From contig JAFQBR010000354.1 of the NCBI GenBank assembly GCA_017399665.1, positions 1 through 8,934 on the forward strand: a DNA stretch of 8,934 nucleotides, given 5' to 3'. A model generated the notes under the pieces. It made no database searches. It saw only the letters and a list, made by a program, of their open reading frames with translations, and was not told where the DNA came from. Position numbers and translations under genes: made by a program. Positions 1 to 6,744 of this stretch are shown piece after piece (position 1 is the first letter of the stretch; each line of letters begins with the position of its first letter). Origin of the DNA: Clostridia bacterium. Lineage in GTDB: Bacteria > Bacillota_A > Clostridia > Christensenellales > Borkfalkiaceae.

Positions 1-201
1 ACCACCGTAACCCCAAATATGGTTTGGATTACCACCCTTTTCTATAACTTCCAAAAGCTGCGTCATAATAAATGGAATTAATACGTCAAACACAACTTCA
101 AAAGCAACGTATATGGGGGTAAGAATTGCGTTCTTTTTATATTCCCCAACGTTTTTTGTAAGCTGTTTAACAATAGATAAAAGGCTTCTTTTTTCTTCCA
201 T
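1..201 (-). CDS. ABC exporter, transmembrane/ATPase subunit (N-terminal part, cut by window edge)
   Basis: Only the first 67 codons are inside the window; the frame is open to base 1. The protein begins MEEKRSLLSIVKQLTKNVG, then has a basic YKKN stretch and a hydrophobic segment at about residues 26-48 (ILTPIYVAFEVVF and DVLIPFIMTQLL). This is the usual start of type-1 ABC exporter half-transporters: a short amphipathic elbow helix, then transmembrane helix 1. No ATP-binding motif is visible because the rest is missing. The ATG overlaps the stop codon of the upstream marR gene (TAATG) and is preceded by AAAGGAG eight bases away, so the two are translationally coupled. MarR genes followed by exporter half-transporters commonly form drug-efflux operons, so I infer a MarR-controlled efflux pump. 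The substrate cannot be told. The family call rests on a short piece and on context. Confidence 0.75.
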   Translation of the reverse strand, partial: MEEKRSLLSIVKQLTKNVGEYKKNAILTPIYVAFEVVFDVLIPFIMTQLLEVIEKGGNPNHIWGYGG

Positions 202-674
202 TATTCACACTCCTTTATTTGGTAATTTAAAAGATTATTTTTAACTTTACCCAATAATTCAAGTAAGGTTGTAAGTTCTTTTTCGGAAAGGCCGCTTTTC
301 ATAATTTCTTCCATTCTTTTTCCGTCCTCTTCAAAAAGGCGTACCATGCGCTCTGCTTTTTCGGTAAGTTGAATTCGTTTAAGGCGAGCGTCATAATCAA
401 CGGCAGAGCGGATTATTAGTCCGTTTTTTTCCATAAGCTGAAGTATAGCAGTTGCCGTGCTTCTTCGCATAGAAAAACGCTGTTCTACGTCACGCTGAAA
501 AACATCTTCACTACCTCTGCTTTTTAAATAGCCTATTATGTAGCCGTGCATTCCGGTAACGTTATCCATTTCCTTTTTTACAGGGGAATTTTCCATACTG
601 CGCTTAATCAAAATATTTACGTTCCTTAAGGCAATCCCCAAATTGTTTGAATTATCTTGAGTAATACACTTCAT
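201..674 (-). CDS. MarR-family transcriptional regulator
   Basis: 157 residues, a normal MarR length. The winged helix-turn-helix spans about residues 57-108: a recognition-helix region around FSMRRSTATAILQLMEKNG, then the wing with DYDARLKRIQLT, which carries the D-x-R motif typical of the family. Flanking helices (about 10-50 and 115-150) should form the dimer interface. MarR proteins bind palindromes as dimers and usually release DNA on binding small lipophilic compounds. The gene sits first in an operon with an ABC exporter (1-base stop/start overlap). A perfect 22-bp palindrome overlaps its own promoter, so autorepression and co-regulation of the exporter are likely (inference). The start is supported by AGGTGG ten bases upstream and by the promoter about 35 bases upstream. 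The ligand is unknown. Confidence 0.92.
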   Translation of the reverse strand: MKCITQDNSNNLGIALRNVNILIKRSMENSPVKKEMDNVTGMHGYIIGYLKSRGSEDVFQRDVEQRFSMRRSTATAILQLMEKNGLIIRSAVDYDARLKRIQLTEKAERMVRLFEEDGKRMEEIMKSGLSEKELTTLLELLGKVKNNLLNYQIKECE

Positions 675-707
675 GATTTGTTAGCCACCTAACATTTTTT
701 ATAAGTG

Positions 708-729
708 TTATTATATACGTATATAATAA
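708..729. promoter_or_regulatory. Perfect 22-bp palindrome, probable MarR operator
   Basis: The sequence is perfectly self-complementary over 22 bp, centred on ACGT at 717-720 (core TTATATACGTATATAA). It overlaps the spacer and whole -10 box of the marR promoter, so a bound dimer would block RNA polymerase. Size and position match known MarR-family operators. The assignment to this MarR is inferred from position. Confidence 0.82.
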
Positions 730-738
730 AGATGTCAA
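708..738 (-). promoter_or_regulatory. Consensus sigma-A promoter of the marR-exporter operon
   Basis: On the minus strand, TTGACA (738-733) is followed by a 17-base spacer and TATAAT (715-710), a perfect match to the housekeeping promoter in both boxes and in spacing. Transcription should start near 703, leaving a leader of about 30 bases before the marR ATG at 674. Such a strong promoter needs a repressor, and the palindrome covering the spacer and -10 box fits that. Confidence 0.9.
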
Positions 739-1010
739 ACAAAAAAAGCGCGAAAAATCAAATAATTTCAAGTATTTTTTTCTTTTTTTACAGCCTTTTA
801 TTATATGAAAATCTTTGGCATATTGTAACCAACTTTAATGCTTTTGTAAAGCTACTTTTTGTAAGCAGTAAAAAACAAGATGCATGCGGTAATTTTTTTT
901 GCTTAAAAATAAGGCGATGTCGCAAACAATGGTTGATTTTTTTTAAGAGATAAAATTGCTTTATTCAACCGTTTGTTGTGACAGAGCCAATAAAAATATA
1001 ACACAAAACA
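739..1010. other. AT-rich non-coding stretch upstream of the marR promoter
   Basis: Long T and A runs and no reading frame with a ribosome site. The only structure I could find is the imperfect hairpin at 918-983, listed separately. No tRNA or recognisable riboswitch is evident. Confidence 0.5.
918..983 (+). other. Long imperfect inverted repeat (possible structured RNA)
   Basis: Arms 918-936 and 965-983 pair around a 28-base AT-rich loop. Read as plus-strand RNA, the 19-bp arms contain two G-U wobbles and one 2x2 internal loop; read as minus-strand RNA the wobbles become A-C mismatches. Just outside, GGC (913-915) can pair with GCC (986-988), with G-A/A-G oppositions between. No gene follows on the plus strand and no T run adjoins it, so it is not an obvious terminator. 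Role unknown. Confidence 0.4.
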
Positions 1011-1011
1011 A

Positions 1012-1038
1012 AAGGGTTATGTCTTTAACACAACCCTT
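1012..1038 (-). terminator. Intrinsic terminator downstream of the alpha-galactosidase gene
   Basis: An 11-bp stem (arms 1012-1022 and 1028-1038, AAGGGTT-type base) closes a 5-base loop. On the minus strand the one irregular position is a G-U wobble, and the stem is followed by TTGTTTTGTGTTA. It lies about 65 bases past the stop codon at 1103, so it should end the glycosidase transcript. A T run also follows on the plus strand, so it may work in both directions. Confidence 0.8.
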
Positions 1039-1102
1039 ATTTTTTATATTAAGTTATTTGATTTTACTTAAAAAGTGAGGCTATAAGTTGATTAACTGCA
1101 TT

Positions 1103-3190
1103 TTAATCAATTTCTATTTCTATAAATCTTGCAACGTATTCACCTGCTTTTAGGTTAACTGTTACGCTATGGTCTGTGCAAGAAACACCTTCTGTTGATT
1201 TAGCAGGATAAACGATTTTTGCGCCCTTTACAGTATATTCTTTAACAGGGATTTCAATTTTTCCGTCACCAGCTAAATTCCAAGCGGCAAGATAAATAAC
1301 CTTTCCTGCAATAAAGCCTGAAGCAACCTTATCTTTATAAAAATCGGTAAAACCGAGTGGGAAGTAAGGTAAACCTTGCTTTTTTGCAGGCACGATACTA
1401 TCGTAGTATTCTATACCTTCTCTGATAAGCTGGCTCTTCTCATCATTTAAAAGATGAACTGCGCTTGCAAGGTGCATTCTTCCAAGCAAAGAGTTTACCA
1501 TATTCATAATAACCTGCTCGTTAGAAATACGCGCGTTTGCGCTTTCAAAGGTATCATTGTCAAAAGTGTTTATTAGCGACTCAACAGGATAACTCCATAC
1601 GGCAGCCTGCTCGGGAAGTACCGCAGCTAAAATATTACCTGCAATATAAGGATATTTTTTATAATCGGTTTGGTCTGACGTTGAAACAAGTGGGTGAATT
1701 GAAAGGGACTTATAGTCCATTCTTTGACCACCGCTTGCACAACCTTCAATAATAACAGAAGGATGACGTTCCATTATAAACTTAACCCAATTATAATATG
1801 CTTCAGCGTGTTTAAAAAGCCCGTCACCAAGTGAGGCGCTGTTAATTTCCGTACCTGCACCGCTATCTTGGTTATAGTCAAACTTAATATATCCAATGCC
1901 AAGGTCAACCATACGGTCAATAACCTCGGTCATATGAGCGCGAACCTTTTCGTTTCTAAAGTCTAAAAGCTTACGGTTTGAAGCGATTACCTTTTTACCG
2001 TTTCTGTGGAAGAACGCATCATCACCGTAAAAATCTTCCATTTCTTTATTTTCAAGCCCGATAATTTCAGGTTCAATCCAAAGTCCAGCCTTCATGCCGT
2101 GGCTTTTGATTAAGGCAATAGTGGATTTTAAACCACTTGGAAATCTTTTTTGAGAGGGCTCCCATTTGCCTACCTTTTTATAAAGCTCGTAATATTCGCA
2201 TTCATCGTGCCAGCCACAGTCGATAATGTAATATTTTGCACCAAGTTCTGCAACTGAAGGAATAACGGTAGCGCTACGCTGTTCATTGGGATTGTCCCAG
2301 CTTAAATGCATATATTCATTAAAAATAACGGGTAATTTTTTATCTGGCTTGCAAGGAGTTGTAATGTGACGACGATATTTTGTCATTTCGCCAACTACTT
2401 CGTTTATTGATTCGCCAACAACGATAGCGGTTTTAACAGTTTCAAATTCTTCTTTAGGCTGTAAAACAGTACTCCATTGGTTAGCCGTTGCGTTTGGTCC
2501 GCCAAGATTCAAATAAAGGAAGTTATTATTATCGCTTATTTCATAGTACCAGCTATTATTAGATTCAATCTGGAACATCATAAACTTACCTATATCGCTA
2601 TCTTCAATAATAGCCATAGGTATTTCTTCCTTTGTTGACCAGCTACCGGTATTGCTACCGCTAAGCTTTTTCATACTGCGAATATGCCCGCCAAACAAGC
2701 CCATATCGTAAAATGAAAGTCTAACGGGCTGACATTCTACGTACCAACTGCTGTGGAACTTGTGAAAATATAAATTTCTAACGCTATTTATACCGTTAGT
2801 ACCTAAACCATAGCATAAAAATGAAGAAACGTGCTCTAAGGTAATAGGTTCATCTGAAATGTTTGTTACAGTATTCCAAACTCTTATAGTTTTAGTGTCC
2901 TCATAAGCTTCAAAATGCGTAGCAACCGATACAAGCTTACTTGCCTGTACAATTTCCAACCTATTGCCTGTATCTGAATAGGAAATATATTTTAATTTGC
3001 CCCATTCACTACTTTGAAACATCTTCGCACCGCAATGCGCAGAATGGTTTTCGCCTGCAATTTGAACTTCGGCAAAGTCGTAATAGGTTTTATCATCACC
3101 CTCTTTTGCCTTTGCCATACCGAAACAGTCGGTAAGAAAAATTCTACCGTTTATAAGCTCAAAATTTAAGCCTTTAAAATTCATTATCAT
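1103..3190 (-). CDS. Alpha-galactosidase, glycoside hydrolase family 36 type
   Basis: 695 residues, typical for GH36. The family removes terminal alpha-linked galactose (raffinose-type sugars, galactomannan side chains) with retention of configuration. Layout: N-terminal beta-sandwich about 1-275, (beta/alpha)8 barrel about 285-600, C-terminal beta domain about 610-695. Visible motifs: YYIIDCGWHDE (320-330), GMKAGLWIEPEI (365-376), YIKFDYN (434-440) with probable nucleophile Asp438, EGCASGGQRMDY (482-493), and SDQTDY (505-510) with probable acid/base Asp506 (Asp509 is less likely). No signal peptide, so it acts in the cytoplasm on imported oligosaccharides. The start is set by GGGAG six bases upstream; a second ATG two codons in is less well spaced. 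It follows the 303-residue barrel gene but also has its own promoter. Related specificities such as alpha-N-acetylgalactosaminidase cannot be excluded. Confidence 0.9.
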   Translation of the reverse strand: MIMNFKGLNFELINGRIFLTDCFGMAKAKEGDDKTYYDFAEVQIAGENHSAHCGAKMFQSSEWGKLKYISYSDTGNRLEIVQASKLVSVATHFEAYEDTKTIRVWNTVTNISDEPITLEHVSSFLCYGLGTNGINSVRNLYFHKFHSSWYVECQPVRLSFYDMGLFGGHIRSMKKLSGSNTGSWSTKEEIPMAIIEDSDIGKFMMFQIESNNSWYYEISDNNNFLYLNLGGPNATANQWSTVLQPKEEFETVKTAIVVGESINEVVGEMTKYRRHITTPCKPDKKLPVIFNEYMHLSWDNPNEQRSATVIPSVAELGAKYYIIDCGWHDECEYYELYKKVGKWEPSQKRFPSGLKSTIALIKSHGMKAGLWIEPEIIGLENKEMEDFYGDDAFFHRNGKKVIASNRKLLDFRNEKVRAHMTEVIDRMVDLGIGYIKFDYNQDSGAGTEINSASLGDGLFKHAEAYYNWVKFIMERHPSVIIEGCASGGQRMDYKSLSIHPLVSTSDQTDYKKYPYIAGNILAAVLPEQAAVWSYPVESLINTFDNDTFESANARISNEQVIMNMVNSLLGRMHLASAVHLLNDEKSQLIREGIEYYDSIVPAKKQGLPYFPLGFTDFYKDKVASGFIAGKVIYLAAWNLAGDGKIEIPVKEYTVKGAKIVYPAKSTEGVSCTDHSVTVNLKAGEYVARFIEIEID

Positions 3191-3245
3191 AATTTACTCC
3201 CTGTTTGCATTTGCGAAAAATTATTATTTAAGCGTTAGCCTTGAC

Positions 3246-3274
3246 ATTATACCGCAAAAACAAAGATTAGTCAA
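3246..3274 (-). promoter_or_regulatory. Promoter for the alpha-galactosidase gene, inside the end of the upstream gene
   Basis: On the minus strand, TTGACT (3274-3269) is separated by 17 bases from TATAAT (3251-3246). The -35 box lies in the last codons and stop of the preceding gene. A start near 3239 would give a leader of about 50 bases. The glycosidase can therefore be made from its own promoter as well as by read-through. Confidence 0.75.
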
Positions 3275-4178
3275 TTTTTCCTTGGCAAATTTCTTTACCA
3301 ATTTCTTCCACTCTTGCTAAAAGCTTTGGCCAATAGTTTTTGTAGCTGGGGTTGCCAAGTCTATCTAGCCCGATATTTCCAAGCGCCTCCTCTTCTGGAG
3401 CAAAGGTATAATAGGTAAAGCACATCAAACCACCCTTGCAGGGTAAAGATTTTAGCACTTCGTAACAAGCGTTTAAATGTTCTAAGCAATATTCTTCGCT
3501 TTTATCCCCGCGGTAATTCATCGTACAGGGAATCATCCAAACGCGAAGATCATCTCTGTTACCTGCCCTTTCTTGCATTAGCTTTAAAATTTGATTGTAG
3601 TCATCACTCCATCTGTGGTACATATCAAAAGCAATATCCGTTAAATGACGTGAAGACTTAGGGGTAATTGGTAATACGTTATTAATAGTCCAAAACTCGG
3701 GAGCAACACCGGCTATAGAGAAACAAACGAAAAATCTCTTATCTGGGGCAGCAACCGTTCTGAAATATCCTGTAAATTCTTCGAAATCATCGTTTGTAAT
3801 ATTCCAAAGTAAGGGCTCGTCCATATAAAAGCCCAAAACGTAGTCATACCAACCATTTTGCTTTAAATATTCAATAAGCTCGTTAATTTGTTCACGGTAA
3901 TTGCTGTGAAAGGAGGTTATGGGGTTAAAAACGGACTGTTCTTCTCCGTTATCAGCAATAGTTACGTCATTTTTACTTGTAAACCCCAAGTATGTTACGG
4001 CAATCCACGCCTTTTTATCGCTACGAGCTATCTCGTTCATACTTTTCGCAAATTCTTCGCTTTTATAGTTAGACTCTACGATAAAGGTGTTTATGTAGTC
4101 GCTTTTTACCGCTTTATAAAAATAATCGCCCGCTCTTTCGTACGCGGTATGAAAAATACCAAATAATGTGTTCGCCAT
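3267..4178 (-). CDS. Cytoplasmic TIM-barrel-like protein, candidate glycosidase, paralogue of the lipoprotein's catalytic-like domain
   Basis: 303 residues with no signal peptide or membrane segment. I do not recognise a named family. The opening (LFGIFHTAYERAGDYF), alternating strands and helices, and LGFYMDEPLLWN at 115-126 resemble (beta/alpha)8 glycoside hydrolases, where a conserved Glu (here Glu121) often ends a strand. A second motif, TDIAFDMYHRW (180-190), and GGLMCFTYYTF (249-259) are also well placed. The same motifs occur in the same order in the lipoprotein encoded just upstream, so the two are homologous. No obvious second catalytic Glu appears in the later strands; Asp181 or Asp185 are candidates. 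The start is supported by AAGGA ten bases upstream, directly after a 10-bp hairpin. It lies between the lipoprotein and alpha-galactosidase genes, so an intracellular step in breaking down the same glycan is inferred. Substrate unknown. Confidence 0.75.
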   Translation of the reverse strand: MANTLFGIFHTAYERAGDYFYKAVKSDYINTFIVESNYKSEEFAKSMNEIARSDKKAWIAVTYLGFTSKNDVTIADNGEEQSVFNPITSFHSNYREQINELIEYLKQNGWYDYVLGFYMDEPLLWNITNDDFEEFTGYFRTVAAPDKRFFVCFSIAGVAPEFWTINNVLPITPKSSRHLTDIAFDMYHRWSDDYNQILKLMQERAGNRDDLRVWMIPCTMNYRGDKSEEYCLEHLNACYEVLKSLPCKGGLMCFTYYTFAPEEEALGNIGLDRLGNPSYKNYWPKLLARVEEIGKEICQGKID

Positions 4179-4193
4179 AATTTTATATTCCTT

Positions 4194-4221
4194 GAGGCCG
4201 TGCTTTTGTTTGCACAGCCTC
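4194..4221 (-). other. 10-bp hairpin touching the ribosome site of the 303-residue gene
   Basis: Arms 4194-4203 and 4212-4221 (GAGGC and GTGC blocks) close an 8-base A-rich loop on the minus strand. In minus-strand RNA all ten pairs form, one as G-U; in plus-strand RNA that pair is a C-A mismatch. On the minus strand it is followed at once by the AAGGA ribosome site and has no U tract, so it is unlikely to be a simple terminator for the upstream gene. It could protect the downstream message or affect ribosome access. A T run does follow on the plus strand, so a terminator remnant is possible. Confidence 0.6.
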
Positions 4222-4231
4222 TAGTTGTTTT

Positions 4232-4324
4232 TTATTCAATAATTAAATCGTCGGTATAAAAGTCCGCTCTACCTTCGTGCATGCCAAAAGCTACGTTGGT
4301 TAATTTGCACCAGCTAAGCGAAGT
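4232..4324 (-). pseudogene. Fossil C-terminus of a carbohydrate-binding domain
   Basis: Between a TGA (4325-4327) and a TAA (4232-4234), 30 codons read as a domain end, including WCKLTNVAFGMHEG and then RADFYTDDLIIE. This matches the end of the lipoprotein encoded just upstream, where LTKVTIFYGN is followed by RTNFYIDDVMF. There is no start codon with a ribosome site. The fragment is not in the lipoprotein's frame, so it is not a read-through extension. It begins only eight bases after the lipoprotein stop. I read it as what remains of a deleted tandem gene or of a recombination between two similar genes. Confidence 0.65.
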
Positions 4325-4335
4325 TCAATTTAAAG

Positions 4336-6132
4336 TTATTCGCCTTTTGGGGTAAACATTACGTCGTCAATATAGAAATTCGTTCTGTTTTGATAATCTG
4401 CAGCACAGTTGCCATAGAAAATAGTAACCTTTGTAAGATCTAACGTGGGAGAATTTGCTTTAATTGTATCAACGTCAACCTTAACTTCAGTCCAAACCTT
4501 AGAAGGAATATCTACGCTTGTAAATACAGAGCCTACGCCTGAGTTGTTTTCATCTGCTACAACAAGAGCAAAACCTTGAATAGTTGTATCGCTGGGGTTA
4601 TATACCCACATAGAAATACCACCTACGTTAGAAATATCCCAAACCTGATTGCCGTTGCAAGCAAATACTATTCTGGGCCATGTACCGTCTTTAGAGTGAG
4701 GAGTTACTCTTAAGCTACCTGTACCTGAACGGTAGAAGGTTGTATCTATTTGTCTGGGCCAACACCATGTGTCTGCATCACTACCAGTAGCATCGCTTAA
4801 ATATGCTTTTGTATCAAATAAACTGATTTCGTTTTCAGTACGAACTGAAAGAGCAACTGACTTAGAATCCTGTCTGTCCCCTTTAGTCGCTGTTACGGTA
4901 ATAACGTAATTACCGCTCTCTTCTGCAATAAAATCTTCACAAGGCATGATTTCTCCAGAGGGAGAAGTGATTTTTGCTTCATAACTAACGCCGTTACCTA
5001 AGCCGTCTACTGCACCTAGTGGAGGAAGTATAATTTTTTCGCCGATTTTGTAAACTTCGTAAGGCTCGCGAATAATAACTTCTACGTCCTTGCTGAAATC
5101 GTAAGGCTCCATACCGCAAACTTCACGACCAATATTAATGTAAAGCTGTCTTAATTCTCTATCGTAAAAGGCGCTTGTGTTATTGAAGAATGTTGTTAAA
5201 CCGTAGCCCCAGTCACCTTCTTGTCCGTTAGCGTAAGAGAAAGGAAGAATACCTGCATATCTGGGTTCTTGAATTGCTTCCGTATACATACCCTTAATTG
5301 CAGCTTCTAATTCACTTGTGATTTCTGCATTATCGGTAAAGCCAGTTGCGCAACCCCAAATGTACTGATTATTTGTTGCTTTTGTTTTTAAAGCTTCAAG
5401 ATAAATTCTTCTTGTATTATCGTTCCATTTTGCGTAAGAGTCGTAAGAAACGTCTGTACAAAATTCGTTGTATGATGCGTTAATTTCTGGATAATCTTGG
5501 TATTTTGCAACACCAATATCGTAAACCGTCATAGTTGTTAGAACCTTCGTGTTTGGATAAGTTTCGCGAATAAGCTTTGTAACCGTTCTAAAGTCTGCCT
5601 CTTTAACGCCGTTCCAAGCAGGTTCATCAAAATAGAAGGCAAGAATAGTTCCGTCTGCAACGTATTTACCAAGTGTTTGCTGTGCTTCTGCCCATACGTC
5701 TAAATAATCGTCAACTAAACTTGCTGAGTTTGCAACTTTAATTTGTCCGCCTGTAAAAAATCCGTGAACAGAGAAGATTACTTTAAAGCCCAAGGATTTA
5801 GCTAGTTCAATTCTTTCCTCTGCTATCGCGAAAGAAAAAGCAGAGTTTATAAGCACTACGTTAGAATTTTGTAGCTTGGCAATCTCTTCAATATAAGAAC
5901 CTTGTGTTCTGAAACCGTCACTATGGAAATAACCGAAATATTTTAGATTAGGGTTGGTGTTTTCCGGCATAACATCCCAATTAGAAGAAATAAATTCTCC
6001 GCCTTGGCTACCGCCACCTTGTGCTCCGCTAGATGAATCCTTAAAATCACTTGCTCCGCCACATGCTGTAAATAGCACGGTAGATAGCACTGCAATAATA
6101 GATAAGAAAATGACTAAAAGTTTCTTTTTCAT
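4336..6132 (-). CDS. Surface lipoprotein: TIM-barrel-like domain, Ig-like domain and carbohydrate-binding-like domain
   Basis: 598 residues. A lipoprotein signal (MKKKLLVIFLSIIAV, then LFTAC) places the lipid-bearing cysteine at Cys24; a Gly/Ser-rich linker follows to about 48. Residues 60-345 form a barrel-like domain with GYFHSDGF (67-74), ILAFYFDEPAWN (163-174), TDVSYDSYAKW (226-236) and a closing YINIGREVCG (331-340). Each matches the smaller cytoplasmic protein encoded next. Glu170 in DEP is the best catalytic candidate. Residues 346-432 resemble an Ig-like sandwich. Residues 435-598, ending NFYIDDVMF, resemble jelly-roll carbohydrate-binding modules. The likely role is binding and cutting a glycan outside the cell; the family and substrate are not recognised. 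AAGGAG lies six bases before the ATG. I see no convincing promoter in the ~100 bases upstream, so transcription may start in or beyond the repeat array. Confidence 0.8.
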   Translation of the reverse strand: MKKKLLVIFLSIIAVLSTVLFTACGGASDFKDSSSGAQGGGSQGGEFISSNWDVMPENTNPNLKYFGYFHSDGFRTQGSYIEEIAKLQNSNVVLINSAFSFAIAEERIELAKSLGFKVIFSVHGFFTGGQIKVANSASLVDDYLDVWAEAQQTLGKYVADGTILAFYFDEPAWNGVKEADFRTVTKLIRETYPNTKVLTTMTVYDIGVAKYQDYPEINASYNEFCTDVSYDSYAKWNDNTRRIYLEALKTKATNNQYIWGCATGFTDNAEITSELEAAIKGMYTEAIQEPRYAGILPFSYANGQEGDWGYGLTTFFNNTSAFYDRELRQLYINIGREVCGMEPYDFSKDVEVIIREPYEVYKIGEKIILPPLGAVDGLGNGVSYEAKITSPSGEIMPCEDFIAEESGNYVITVTATKGDRQDSKSVALSVRTENEISLFDTKAYLSDATGSDADTWCWPRQIDTTFYRSGTGSLRVTPHSKDGTWPRIVFACNGNQVWDISNVGGISMWVYNPSDTTIQGFALVVADENNSGVGSVFTSVDIPSKVWTEVKVDVDTIKANSPTLDLTKVTIFYGNCAADYQNRTNFYIDDVMFTPKGE

Positions 6133-6230
6133 AATATTCTCCTTACTATATTTTTTATAAAATACTGCCGTATAAGTCGATTATCGGCACTTTGTAACAA
6201 ATTTTAGTTAAATAATTGGTTATGAGTTTT
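6133..6230. other. Leader region between the repeat array and the lipoprotein gene
   Basis: AT-rich, about 98 bases. Weak -10-like sequences (TATAAA, TATACG on the minus strand) lack a good -35 at normal spacing. Apart from the lipoprotein's ribosome site I see nothing definite. Confidence 0.4.
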
Positions 6231-6357
6231 ATTGTAAATAAGTTTTAGATGAGAGTTAGTGGCTTAAAAATGCGGATTTGGCGAAAGGCGCGCAACTATC
6301 GTCGTAACTGAGCCAAAACGTAAATTTTTATGACAATAACGTAGCAGGAACTAATAT
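6231..6357. repeat. Repeat unit 1 (most diverged)
   Basis: Opening box intact; closing box decayed to GTAGCAGGAACTAAT. Outer helix TTTGGC (6277-6282) with GCCAAA (6312-6317). The inner arm is weak in this copy. Confidence 0.8.
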
Positions 6358-6485
6358 ATTGTAAATAAGGTTTAGATGCGAGCAGTTGGCACAAACAAGG
6401 AGTATTTTGCGAAGGACGTTTACTTAGCGTAAACAACTGAGTAAAAACGTAAATTTTTATACCAATAACGAAGCAGATAAGGCTT
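6358..6485. repeat. Repeat unit 2
   Basis: Outer helix TTTTGC (6405-6410) with GTAAAA (6441-6446, one G-U). Inner helix GTTTAC (6418-6423) with GTAAAC (6429-6434). Closest relative is unit 5. Confidence 0.85.
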
Positions 6486-6616
6486 ATTGTAAATAAGTTT
6501 TAGATGCAAGCGTGTCAAACAAGGCGTTTTGTTTTTAACCGCAGGGAGCGTACTTTGTGTACGCAGGAATGTGGGTAAAAACAAAAGAACAAAGTATTAC
6601 GAAGCAGATAAAGCTT
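6486..6616. repeat. Repeat unit 3 (longest outer helix)
   Basis: Outer helix of 13 pairs, 6527-6540 with 6574-6586, one bulged A. Inner helix GCGTAC (6548-6553) with GTACGC (6559-6564). End boxes are conserved while both helices differ from the other copies. Confidence 0.85.
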
Positions 6617-6744
6617 ATTGTAAATAAGGTTTAGATGCGAGTTAGATTGACAAAAGCGAGCATTGACTGAAGGGAGTGTACTTCTTGCGTACATGACCGA
6701 AGGCAAGCACAAGCTTTTGCCGATATTATAAAATAGCAAGTTTT
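6617..6744. repeat. Repeat unit 4
   Basis: Outer helix CAAAAGC (6651-6657) with GCTTTTG (6713-6719). Inner helix TGTAC (6677-6681) with GTACA (6689-6693), extended by a G-T pair. The closing box is largely lost (ATAGCAAGTTTT). Confidence 0.8.

Noticed and set aside
705..953. An 82-codon plus-strand frame upstream of marR
   Set aside because: It starts inside the marR promoter, has no ribosome site, and is mostly Phe/Leu/Lys codons from T and A runs.
3888..4166. A 92-codon plus-strand frame opposite the 303-residue gene
   Set aside because: Shadow of a well-supported minus-strand gene; no similarity to any family I can recognise.
4194..4240. Plus-strand intrinsic terminator (stem followed by TTTTTT)
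   Set aside because: No plus-strand gene leads into it, and the stem has a mismatch on that strand while it is complete on the minus strand.
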